Source of the DNA: an uncultured Bacteroidota bacterium
GTDB taxonomy: Bacteria > Bacteroidota > Bacteroidia > B-17B0 > Aurantibacillaceae
Direction of reading: 5' to 3'
Length of the DNA: 16,196 nucleotides
Assembly (NCBI GenBank): GCA_937868675.1
Contig: CALMNJ010000615.1
Coordinates: 1-16,196 of the forward strand
Shown here: piece after piece, positions 1-7,612 of the stretch
Numbering within the stretch: the stretch's first letter is position 1
Layout: each line of letters starts with the position of its first letter
Made by a program: the position numbers and the translations under genes
Notes under the pieces: model-generated
What the model was told of the DNA's origin: nothing
The model's input: only the letters and a program-made list of their open reading frames with translations
Database searches by the model: none

Positions 1-1
1 T

Positions 2-58
2 ATTTATGTTAACGCTGAGCCTGGTCACTTTGGAACTTTGTTAGAATTTGTAAACTAA
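2..58 (+). CDS. C-terminal tail of an unidentified gene (partial)
   Basis: One plus-strand frame is open from the window edge to a TAA at 56-58. It would end a protein with ...AEPGHFGTLLEFVN. The composition is protein-like, but 18 residues are too few to assign a family. Another frame is also open to a TAG at 42-44, so the choice of frame is uncertain. If real, the gene is co-directional with the CBS-domain gene that starts 40 bases further on. Confidence 0.35.
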   Translation: MYVNAEPGHFGTLLEFVN

Positions 59-80
59 GACGTAAAACTAATTAATTTAC

Positions 81-88
81 TACTTTTG
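81..88 (+). promoter_or_regulatory. Probable Bacteroidota -7 promoter element (TACTTTTG)
   Basis: TACTTTTG is an exact match to the Bacteroidota -7 consensus TAnnTTTG. It ends 10 bases before the ATG of the CBS gene at 99. I see no TTTG at the expected -33 spacing; the nearest upstream TTTG (47-50) is 30 bases away. If used, the transcript leader would be only a few bases long. Confidence 0.45.
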
Positions 89-98
89 AAAAAAAGAT

Positions 99-761
99 AT
101 GCTTGCGGGCGATCTGATAACCGACGAAATACCCCCTCTCAAAACAACCGATACCGTAGAGCTGGCCCTCGACTGGATGGAACAGTTTAAGGTTTCGCAT
201 TTGCCCGTGGTAAACAACAGGGAACTGGTTGGAATAGTTGCCGAAACGGAACTTCTTGACTACGAACATCCAGAAGAACAGATCAGCGCGGGACGGTTAC
301 ACCTGATGCGCCCTGTAATTCATTATTACCAGCATGCTTACGATTTATTGCTGCTGATGAGCAGTATGAACTTAACGCTGGTCCCGGTAATTGATGAAAA
401 GGAACTCTACAAAGGTTGTATTACCGTTCAAGGAGTAATACAAAACCTTAGCAACATGGCATCTGTGCAAAATCCTGGAGGTGTGATTGTGCTCGAAATG
501 AATCAGCACGATTATTCCGTTACGCATATCGGAAATATTATTGAGGGTAACGACGCTAAAATATTAAGTTTGCACGTTTCGTCTCAGCCCGACAGTACAA
601 AAATTGAGGTTACCATAAAAGTAAACCGCGATAACCTGTCAGGAATTATTCAAACATTTAACCGCTATAATTACTCAGTAAAGGCAACATTTCAGCGTCA
701 GGAATACAACAATGGCCTTGATGACCGGCTGAATGAGTTTCTGCGGTATCTCAACACCTGA
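99..761 (+). CDS. CBS-domain pair protein with C-terminal ACT-like domain
   Basis: This 220-residue soluble protein has two CBS motifs (about residues 5-55 and 70-118, with HLPVVNN and LVPVIDE core strands). A C-terminal region of about residues 128-200 has an ACT-like pattern: GGVIVLEM at its start, then alternating strands. CBS pairs usually bind adenine nucleotides and ACT domains bind small ligands, so a ligand-sensing regulatory role is plausible. No catalytic domain is visible. Proteins of this architecture are common in Bacteroidota. The ATG at 99 is favoured because CBS1 starts almost at once and a promoter-like octamer sits at 81-88. It lies 118 bases upstream of rel in the same direction, so co-transcription is possible but unproven. 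The ligand and partner are unknown. Confidence 0.85.
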   Translation: MLAGDLITDEIPPLKTTDTVELALDWMEQFKVSHLPVVNNRELVGIVAETELLDYEHPEEQISAGRLHLMRPVIHYYQHAYDLLLLMSSMNLTLVPVIDEKELYKGCITVQGVIQNLSNMASVQNPGGVIVLEMNQHDYSVTHIGNIIEGNDAKILSLHVSSQPDSTKIEVTIKVNRDNLSGIIQTFNRYNYSVKATFQRQEYNNGLDDRLNEFLRYLNT

Positions 762-789
762 TATTACTCTAAATTTTCTTTAAACGAAC

Positions 790-818
790 GCCGGAGAGGG
801 TATTACAAAACCTTCGGC
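790..818 (+). other. Imperfect hairpin between the CBS gene and rel
   Basis: In the 118-base gap, GCCG (790-793) can pair with CGGC (815-818), and AGG/CCT can extend the stem after an unpaired bulge. No run of T follows, so this is not a convincing intrinsic terminator. It could be an attenuating structure or chance. Nothing else recognisable was found between 762 and 879. Confidence 0.2.
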
Positions 819-879
819 CTTTATCATGTGCGCTAAAATTAATACCTTCATAATCCTAAATTCTGCAAGCACCTGATTC

Positions 880-3081
880 ATGCAAATTGACATTGAAGCC
901 GAGAAAAAAGAAATTCTGAATCGTTATAAGCAACTTATTAAGGCCTGCAAACGCAGACTTGAAAAGGGCGATAAGGAAATTGTAAGGAAGGCGTTTGAAG
1001 TGGCCGTTGAGGCCCATAAACAAATGCGCCGTAAAAGCGGCGAGCCATACATTTATCATCCCATTGCCGTAGCGCAAATATGTGCCGAAGAAATTGGCCT
1101 GGGCGCTACCGGTATTGTGTGCGCTCTGCTTCACGATACGGTTGAAGACACCGACCTCACGCTGGAAGATGTGCGTGGATTATTTGGCGAAAAAGTGGCG
1201 CAGATTATTGACGGCCTCACAAAGATTTCGGGGGTAATAGACAACACCTCTTCGATACAGGCAGAAAATTTCAGGAAAGTGCTGCTTACCATGAGCGAGG
1301 ATATTCGCGTCATTCTCATAAAGCTGGCTGATCGCATGCACAACATGCGTACGCTCGATCACATGAAGCGTGACAAGCAGATAAAAATAGCCAGTGAAAC
1401 ACTTTTCCTTTATGCTCCTTTGGCACACAGGCTTGGGCTTAATGCAATTAAAACAGAGCTCGAAGATCTGGGCCTTAAATACACCGACGCTGACACGTAT
1501 AATGACATAGCCACCAAACTTAAGGAGAGTGAGCCTGAACGGAAACGATTTATTCAAAAATTTATTGAGCCACTCAAGGAGATATTAAGCGAACAGGGCT
1601 TTCGGTTCAAGATATTCGGAAGGCCCAAATCCATTTACAGTATTTTTAATAAAATCAAAACCAAACATGTTACGTTTGAGGAGATCTACGATATTTTCGC
1701 TATACGCATTGTGATTGACACACCACTCGATCACGAAAAGTCGGATTGCTGGAAAGTGTACTCAATCATTACCGACTTTTATCATCCAAGCCCCGAACGT
1801 TTGCGCGACTGGATAAGCACTCCAAAAAGCAATGGGTACGAGAGCCTGCATACTACGGTGATGGGTCCAGAGGGAAAATGGGTGGAGGTTCAGATAAGAA
1901 CCACGCGGATGGACGATCTTGCCGAAAACGGATATGCCGCGCATTGGAAATATAAGGATAGTGCCGCAGAAAAGGAGAGCAACCTCGAAAACTGGCTGCT
2001 CCGTATCCGTGAAATGCTTGAAAATCCGGACCCCAACGCACTTGAATTTATTGATGATTTTAAGCTCAATCTTTTTAGCGACGAAATGTTTGTGTTTACG
2101 CCCAAAGGCGACATGAAAACATTACCGGTTGGAGCAACGGCGCTTGACTTTGCCTTTGAAATACACACCAAAGTTGGGGAGCACTGCATTGGCGCAAAAG
2201 TAAATCACAAGCTGGTGCCCCTGAGCCACGAACTCACCAGCGGCGATCAGGTTGAAATACTTACCAGCAGCAAACAGTCGCCCAAGGACGACTGGCTCAA
2301 TTATGTGATCACCGCCAAGGCAAAATCAAAAATTAAAAACAGCCTTAAAGAACAGCGGAAAAAAATTGCGGAAGAGGGCAAGGAAATTATCCAGCGAAAA
2401 TTGGAGCGGAACAAACTTGCCTATAACAACAAAATCATCAATGAGTTTTGCAATTTTCTCAAGCTGCCTTCTTCGCAGGAGCTTTTTTACAGGGCGGCGC
2501 TGGGCAATGTTGATGTAAAGGAGATAAAGGACTTCATAAAGTTTCGTGAAACGCCTGTAAAAAAAGGCATTAAGCCCGAAGCGCCTAAACTGGAGCAACT
2601 GGTAACAAGCGCCCGTGGGAAAACGGATATGCTGGTAATTGGCGATGACATGCAGAAGCTGGATTATAAACTGGCGCCGTGTTGTAATCCAATTCCTGGG
2701 GATGATGTGTTTGGATTTATTACGGTTGGCGAGGGCATAAAAATTCATCGCGTGAGCTGCCCTAACGCCATTAAACTGCTTTCAAATTACGCCTATCGCG
2801 TGGTGAAGGCTAAATGGGTAAACGATCAGCTTATCTCCTTTTTAGCAGGACTTAAAATTACGGGCACTGACGAAATCGGCATTGTAAATAACATAACCAA
2901 GGTTATTTCGAGCGAGCACAACGTAAACATGCGCTCAATAAACTTTGATACCGATGATGGAATATTTGAAGGCACGATTATGGTGTATGTTCACGACACC
3001 AAGCACCTGAGCCATATGATGGACAACCTCAAAAAAGTAAAGGGTGTAAACAAAGTAACGAGGATTGACGAGGAGGTTTAG
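880..3081 (+). CDS. rel: Bifunctional (p)ppGpp synthetase/hydrolase, long RelA/SpoT homologue
   Basis: This enzyme makes pppGpp/ppGpp from ATP and GTP/GDP and hydrolyses it again, driving the stringent response. At 733 residues it is full length for a long RSH. The order is: HD hydrolase with the expected metal-site residues H60, H85-D86 (LLHDTVEDT) and D151 (KLADRMHNM), suggesting an active hydrolase; synthetase at about 240-360 with GRPKSIYSI (247-255), YDIFAIR (270-276), NGYESLHT (318-325) and EVQIRT (336-341); TGS at about 403-463; a zinc-finger/CC region with C601, C602, H623 and C627; and a C-terminal ACT/RRM domain from about 651. The loop that is RFKD in bifunctional enzymes and EFDD in synthetase-only RelA reads RLRD (307-310), which fits a bifunctional Rel. 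The TAG stop overlaps the stop of the opposing acetyltransferase gene. Confidence 0.97.
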   Translation: MQIDIEAEKKEILNRYKQLIKACKRRLEKGDKEIVRKAFEVAVEAHKQMRRKSGEPYIYHPIAVAQICAEEIGLGATGIVCALLHDTVEDTDLTLEDVRGLFGEKVAQIIDGLTKISGVIDNTSSIQAENFRKVLLTMSEDIRVILIKLADRMHNMRTLDHMKRDKQIKIASETLFLYAPLAHRLGLNAIKTELEDLGLKYTDADTYNDIATKLKESEPERKRFIQKFIEPLKEILSEQGFRFKIFGRPKSIYSIFNKIKTKHVTFEEIYDIFAIRIVIDTPLDHEKSDCWKVYSIITDFYHPSPERLRDWISTPKSNGYESLHTTVMGPEGKWVEVQIRTTRMDDLAENGYAAHWKYKDSAAEKESNLENWLLRIREMLENPDPNALEFIDDFKLNLFSDEMFVFTPKGDMKTLPVGATALDFAFEIHTKVGEHCIGAKVNHKLVPLSHELTSGDQVEILTSSKQSPKDDWLNYVITAKAKSKIKNSLKEQRKKIAEEGKEIIQRKLERNKLAYNNKIINEFCNFLKLPSSQELFYRAALGNVDVKEIKDFIKFRETPVKKGIKPEAPKLEQLVTSARGKTDMLVIGDDMQKLDYKLAPCCNPIPGDDVFGFITVGEGIKIHRVSCPNAIKLLSNYAYRVVKAKWVNDQLISFLAGLKITGTDEIGIVNNITKVISSEHNVNMRSINFDTDDGIFEGTIMVYVHDTKHLSHMMDNLKKVKGVNKVTRIDEEV

Positions 3082-3635
3082 GCCTTTATCTCCCTGATTT
3101 TTAATTTTTGCGCGGGATTACCTTGATAAATCCAGTAAGCCTCAAGTGATTTTGTGGCCACGCTGCCAACTGTAAGCAGGCTGTGGCTCCCTACCCGCAC
3201 GCCAGGACAAACAGTGGCCATGGCACCAACCCAGGCACCCTCTTCAAGCGTTATTTCGCCAACAATTAGATCAAATGTGGTTTTGCGGTAATTGTGATTT
3301 CCGCACAAAAGCAATGCCCCCTGCGAAACACAGGAATTGCTCTTCAACGTTACCTTCGCTAAATTGTCAATCCACACTTTTTCGCCAATCCAAACATGAT
3401 CTTCTATCACCAGTTTCCAGGGGTATTTGATGGAAACGTAAGGTTTAATTACAAGACCCTGACCAATTTTTGCACCGAAAAGTTTTAACAAAAAGCGTTT
3501 TGGACCATAAAATGGAAACCACGAATTAAAGAAAAACGAATTGATAAAATACCACACAATCCTGACCACAGTAGAGCGGCCAGGATTGTACCAGTCATTA
3601 TTAAAGGAAGAAAGGTCCGTTTTCAGTTCAGGCAT
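3078..3635 (-). CDS. WcaF-family acetyltransferase (left-handed beta-helix)
   Basis: The protein (185 residues) belongs to the hexapeptide-repeat acyltransferases, closest in pattern to WcaF/CapG-like enzymes that O-acetylate extracellular polysaccharide using acetyl-CoA. Visible are the N-terminal YNPGRS, a hydrophobic segment at about 23-43, FGAKIG, hexapeptide rungs (VWIGEKVWIDN, GAWVGAMATVCPGVRVG), the likely catalytic His114 in CGNHNY, and the terminal YQGNPAQKLKIR typical of the family. It is the last gene of the minus-strand glycan operon: its ATG overlaps the end of the upstream glycosyltransferase by 8 bases (ATGCCTGA), which favours translational coupling. Its stop overlaps the rel stop by 4 bases, tail to tail. 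The acyl donor and target sugar are inferred from the family only. Confidence 0.88.
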   Translation of the reverse strand: MPELKTDLSSFNNDWYNPGRSTVVRIVWYFINSFFFNSWFPFYGPKRFLLKLFGAKIGQGLVIKPYVSIKYPWKLVIEDHVWIGEKVWIDNLAKVTLKSNSCVSQGALLLCGNHNYRKTTFDLIVGEITLEEGAWVGAMATVCPGVRVGSHSLLTVGSVATKSLEAYWIYQGNPAQKLKIREIKA

Positions 3636-4782
3636 TGAAAAGTAGTTTATAAGCGTTAACTATTTCGGGAATTTTTATTTTGCTGCTAATATAATTAATT
3701 GACGCTTCACATTTTTTGTTGTAATGCTCTTCGTCAAGCTTTGCCAGCGCGGTGATTTGCTCTGCGAACGCCTGTTTTTTATCCAGACTTAGGGCAAAAC
3801 CTGCATCAAAATCGGCAACATCACTCCATGGTGTTTGATCGCTTATCAAAACCGGACAGGCACACATAAGACTTTCAACAATACTATGTCCGAAGTTTTC
3901 ATTCAGGCTTGGCAAAAACAACAGGTGACTCTTACCATACACCATTTCAAGTTCATCGGGGCTCAGGCTTCCCCTATATTCTGCCGTTACATTAGATGGC
4001 AGTTGTTTAATAAGAGTCTCGCATTTGGACCAGTAAGCCGGATCCTCTTTTGGGCCGTAAATATCAAACGTAATCCGAACATTTTTAACGAGGGCCAGCG
4101 CCTCAAGAGCAAACACCAGGTTTTTTTTAGGGCTTATGCGCGATATGAAACACACATTAAGTTGCTCTTTGGTTTTTTTACGTGAAGCAGCCGCATTTAT
4201 TTTTTTCGGGAGATTAGACACTAAAAAAATTCTCCGAACCGTTTTTATGGAACGTTCAATTTCACTTTTTTCCTGTAGAGATGTGGCGTGCCAAAAAACA
4301 TTTTTGTGCAAACCGGTAACGCGGGCGTAAAAAAAGAACAACTGTTTTTTGAGCGGCTTGATGCTTAATGCTCCTTTGCCCAGCATGCCTCGCGGCGCTA
4401 CAATAACAGGCTTTTGCGGAAAATGCTTTTTTAAAATACGAAGCGGAATGATGGAAAAAAACTCCGAAAAAAAGCTGTTGATGTAAATTTTATCAAACGC
4501 AGTTTCGATCAACACAGCGTTAATTGTTTCAACGCTCAGTTGCGATCGCTCTAAGTAAAGCACCTCACAGCCAATGGGGCTTTTTATCCATTTGTTTGGT
4601 TCAATGTTTTCGTAGGCTTTCGTACTATTGAGGTCGGTATTGGTGGTTACAATTTTAAAATCAATATCGTCCTTAAGGTATTGAACGATCGAAAGCACTG
4701 ACTGAATGGGGCCTCCGGCAAGATAACCGGGCCAAAACCAGTCAATAAATACCAATATGCAGGGCTTAGTGTTCAACGCCAT
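3628..4782 (-). CDS. GT4-family glycosyltransferase
   Basis: This 384-residue retaining glycosyltransferase of the GT-B fold has an acceptor-side N-terminal half with the glycine motif LAGGPIQSV (21-29). The C-terminal GT4 (Glycos_transf_1) domain contains FISRISPKKNL (212-222) and the nucleotide-sugar motif ENFGHSIVE, where E295 and E303 form the EX7E pair. It probably adds one sugar to the lipid-linked or surface glycan made by this operon on the cytoplasmic face of the membrane. Donor and linkage cannot be read from sequence. The ATG lies inside the end of the asparagine synthase gene (17-base overlap), and its TGA overlaps the WcaF-like start. It has no signal peptide. Confidence 0.9.
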   Translation of the reverse strand: MALNTKPCILVFIDWFWPGYLAGGPIQSVLSIVQYLKDDIDFKIVTTNTDLNSTKAYENIEPNKWIKSPIGCEVLYLERSQLSVETINAVLIETAFDKIYINSFFSEFFSIIPLRILKKHFPQKPVIVAPRGMLGKGALSIKPLKKQLFFFYARVTGLHKNVFWHATSLQEKSEIERSIKTVRRIFLVSNLPKKINAAASRKKTKEQLNVCFISRISPKKNLVFALEALALVKNVRITFDIYGPKEDPAYWSKCETLIKQLPSNVTAEYRGSLSPDELEMVYGKSHLLFLPSLNENFGHSIVESLMCACPVLISDQTPWSDVADFDAGFALSLDKKQAFAEQITALAKLDEEHYNKKCEASINYISSKIKIPEIVNAYKLLFNA

Positions 4783-6652
4783 TTTCCTCTAGCCAATTAT
4801 TAAGTACAATCAGGTGCCATACTCTCGACCAGCTCACAAGGGGGTCGTTGTTTAAAAAACGCTGCCAGAGAATTTTCATTGATTCAGGGGCAAACAGTTT
4901 TTTTCGGTCGAGCGCCATCAGGTTTTTTTCACAAAAATCACATAGGTCATTTTTTAGCCAATGCTGCCATGGCAGGGTAAATCCCATTTTAGGACGATTT
5001 ACTATTTCTCCTGGAAGGAGGTCACCAAGGCTGTCAGTGAGTAATTTTTTTGCAGTGTGCGGAAATTTGAAATCGTCGTTTACACCCAATACAAATTCTA
5101 CAAGATGATGATCAAGAAACGGTTCACGTACCTCAAGCGCTACGGCCATAGACATTTGATCGGCGTCGCGCAGAAGGGTATTCAGTAAATAGGTATTGAT
5201 TTCAGCAAGCGAAACAGAACTAAGCAGATGCGCCTCGATTTGGGGAACTGCTTTTACAATGTCTCTTATTGTTTCAAATGGTTTTGCATCCGGTGTTAAG
5301 CGACAAAGCTCCTTGTGTGTGAATACGCTTCGGTTTAACATGTAAGCCGAAACAAAATCTATTTTCTCCTGGCCCAACAGCTCTTCTATTTTATGACTAC
5401 TCACACTTTTACTTTTGAGCTTAACGGCGTAGCCAACACCTTTGCGTGCAAGGCGCGGCACAGCATTTATCCACGCACGTTTTTGAAGCGAGGCCATACG
5501 CTGAAAAACAGCATAGCCCGCAAATAACTCGTCACCCCCTATGCCGCTTAGCGCCATGGTAATGCCTGCGCTTCGTGTGGCTTTTGAAACAATGTAAGTG
5601 TTGGGGCCGTCGCCTCCCGGATGATCCATGGCGTGAAGCGCCTCAGGAAGCTGTTTTAAAAAATCTCCAGGCGTTAATTTTATTTCGTGATGCTCGGTAC
5701 CGAATTTTTTGGCAATGATACGGGCGTATTTCGACTCCGAAAATTCGCTTTCATTGAAACTTATATTGAAAGTACGGACTTTTTCCAGGCTTACCCGACT
5801 CATTAAACCTACAACGGCACTCGAATCTATTCCTCCCGAAAGAAAAGCGCCAAACGGAACATCGGCCACAAGCCTTCGTTGTACAGAAAGGGAAAGCAGC
5901 TCGTTAATCCTGTTACAGGTTTGTTTGTAATCGAGCCCGCTGGAATTTTTGTAATTGCCGGAGTTATAGTAGCGTGTCAGCTCAAGTTTGTCATCTGCAA
6001 GCTCCATAAAGTGGCCCGGCATCAGCATATAAATGCCCTTGATAATGGTACGCGGCGCCAGCACTGTCTGATACATGCTGTATTCCGAAAGCGCAGCCGC
6101 GTTGAGTTGAAATTTTTTTATGCCTGAATGTATGATTGGACGGATTTCGCTTGAGAAAACAAGGCCCTCATCACTGTAATGGTAGTAGAGGGGTTTAACA
6201 CCAAATCGGTCGCGGGCTACCATCAATTTTTTAGTTGTCGTGTCGTAAATAGCAAAGGCGTACATTCCGTTAAAGTAGTCGAGACACTTATTGCCCCAGC
6301 GCATGTATGCCGCAAGCACCACTTCGGTGTCGGAGGCGGTTTTAAAAAAGTAAGGCTGGTTGCCCGAGCCCTGCGAGGCACGCTGCAATTCTAGTTTTAG
6401 TTCACGATAATTGTAAAGTTCGCCGTTGTATACAATGACATAACGCTTATCGTTTGAAATGAAGGGCTGATTACTTTCGGGACTTAGGTCAATTATTGAA
6501 AGCCGCCGATGACCCAGGCAGGTCAGGTTGTCGCTCCACAAACCTTCGCTATCAGGCCCGCGGTGAGCCAACCGCTCGTTCATGCGTCCAACAATGTGGT
6601 TTTTCTCTTCCTTCTGGAAGCGTACGGAAACGAACCCATTGATGCCGCACAT
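4766..6652 (-). CDS. asnB: Asparagine synthase (glutamine-hydrolysing)-type amidotransferase
   Basis: This 628-residue two-domain enzyme starts MCGINGF, so after Met removal Cys2 is the glutaminase nucleophile. The class II glutaminase features RGPDSEG (31-37) and YNGELYNYRE (75-84) follow. The synthetase domain has the ATP-pyrophosphatase loop LSGGIDSS (271-278), DHPGGDGPN (343-351) and LSGIGGDELFAGY (368-380). The length matches the large AsnB forms often found in O-antigen and capsule loci, rather than the roughly 550-residue housekeeping form. Family members either make asparagine or amidate uronic acids or other carboxylates of surface glycans. The placement between glycosyltransferases and an SDR favours the second role, but the sequence alone cannot decide. 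It lies 3 bases downstream of the SDR gene and overlaps the next glycosyltransferase by 17 bases. Confidence 0.92.
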   Translation of the reverse strand: MCGINGFVSVRFQKEEKNHIVGRMNERLAHRGPDSEGLWSDNLTCLGHRRLSIIDLSPESNQPFISNDKRYVIVYNGELYNYRELKLELQRASQGSGNQPYFFKTASDTEVVLAAYMRWGNKCLDYFNGMYAFAIYDTTTKKLMVARDRFGVKPLYYHYSDEGLVFSSEIRPIIHSGIKKFQLNAAALSEYSMYQTVLAPRTIIKGIYMLMPGHFMELADDKLELTRYYNSGNYKNSSGLDYKQTCNRINELLSLSVQRRLVADVPFGAFLSGGIDSSAVVGLMSRVSLEKVRTFNISFNESEFSESKYARIIAKKFGTEHHEIKLTPGDFLKQLPEALHAMDHPGGDGPNTYIVSKATRSAGITMALSGIGGDELFAGYAVFQRMASLQKRAWINAVPRLARKGVGYAVKLKSKSVSSHKIEELLGQEKIDFVSAYMLNRSVFTHKELCRLTPDAKPFETIRDIVKAVPQIEAHLLSSVSLAEINTYLLNTLLRDADQMSMAVALEVREPFLDHHLVEFVLGVNDDFKFPHTAKKLLTDSLGDLLPGEIVNRPKMGFTLPWQHWLKNDLCDFCEKNLMALDRKKLFAPESMKILWQRFLNNDPLVSWSRVWHLIVLNNWLEENGVEH

Positions 6653-6655
6653 GTG

Positions 6656-7612
6656 TTATTTTATTGATTTGAGAAAGCGTTCGTCTTTCAGCATCCTGCT
6701 CATGCCTTCTTCTATGCTCACAAGTTTTTTGTTCAGGATTTCACGCATTTTATGGTTGTCAGGTTGTCTGCGGGTCATGTCGCCTTCTTTAAGCGGTGGC
6801 AGATAAACGATTTTTGAGGTTGATTTGGTAAGTGAAATAGCGAGTTCAGCCAGATTTTTTATGGTCATTAGTTCGTCGTTTCCAATGTTGATCACGTCAT
6901 TTACTAGCAGGTTATTTTTGAAGATTTTGTAACACACGTTCACGGTGTCGTCAACGTATGTAAATGTGCGTGTTTGCGACCCATCGCCATAAATCGTTAT
7001 GTCGCGATTATGAAGTGCAGCGGCCAGGAAACGCGCTACAACAAAATCGGTACTTTGATTGGGGCCATAGGTGTTGAAAAACCTGAATATGGTGTACGGT
7101 AAACGAAACGATTGCCAATAACTTCTGAAGAAACATTCGCCAACGTTTTTTACAACGGCGTATGGCACACGTGAGTTGAGCGGAGTTCGATGTTCGTTTT
7201 GCGGCAGTTCTACCGGCTCTCCATACACTTCAGAACTGGAAGAAAAATAAACGTGTTTAACTGTTGAGTTTTTCGAAAAATTGAGAATGTTTTTTATGCC
7301 CTCAATGTCGTTCAGAACGGCAATCGGGTTTTCCTGGGTGCGTGTTACACCTACCACCGCAGCGAAGTGAAACACATAATCGAAATTGTACGAGAGCATA
7401 ACCGACGAAATATCATTACTGTTGTTTACGTCGGCTTTTATGAATTTCCAGTTATGATGTTCGGGGGATGGAAGTTTTGAAAGATATCCGGTTGACAAAT
7501 CGTCAACGATAACAACATAGTTGTTGGTGTCTGAAATTAGTTTTTCAATAAGCGCACTGCCAACGTTGCCGGCCCCACCTGTAACTAATATTTTAGTTTT
7601 TTTTGAATCCAT
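6656..7612 (-). CDS. Extended SDR NAD-dependent nucleotide-sugar epimerase/dehydratase/decarboxylase
   Basis: The protein (318 residues) has a Rossmann nucleotide motif TGGAGNVGS (11-19) and an acidic D37-D38 after the second strand that favours NAD(H) over NADP(H). The active site is SSSSEVYGE (124-132) with Y151-x3-K155. The nucleotide-sugar segment YGDGSQTRTFTYVDD (208-222) and the late EGDMTRRQPDN are also present. The overall pattern resembles UDP-glucuronate decarboxylase and dTDP-glucose dehydratase-like enzymes, but a 4-epimerase cannot be excluded. It should supply an activated sugar to the neighbouring glycosyltransferases. Its ATG lies 20 bases inside the end of the upstream glycosyltransferase, across an A8 run. 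It ends 3 bases before the asnB start. Confidence 0.87.
   Translation of the reverse strand: MDSKKTKILVTGGAGNVGSALIEKLISDTNNYVVIVDDLSTGYLSKLPSPEHHNWKFIKADVNNSNDISSVMLSYNFDYVFHFAAVVGVTRTQENPIAVLNDIEGIKNILNFSKNSTVKHVYFSSSSEVYGEPVELPQNEHRTPLNSRVPYAVVKNVGECFFRSYWQSFRLPYTIFRFFNTYGPNQSTDFVVARFLAAALHNRDITIYGDGSQTRTFTYVDDTVNVCYKIFKNNLLVNDVINIGNDELMTIKNLAELAISLTKSTSKIVYLPPLKEGDMTRRQPDNHKMREILNKKLVSIEEGMSRMLKDERFLKSIK

Noticed and set aside
1180..1557. Long minus-strand open frame (125 codons) inside rel, and similar ones at 2326-2748 and 1890-2189
   Set aside because: Rel is unmistakable on the plus strand; these antisense frames have no domain pattern and low-complexity translations.
3071..3076. AGGAGG sequence as a Shine-Dalgarno site
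   Set aside because: It encodes Glu-Glu at the end of Rel and no plus-strand gene follows.
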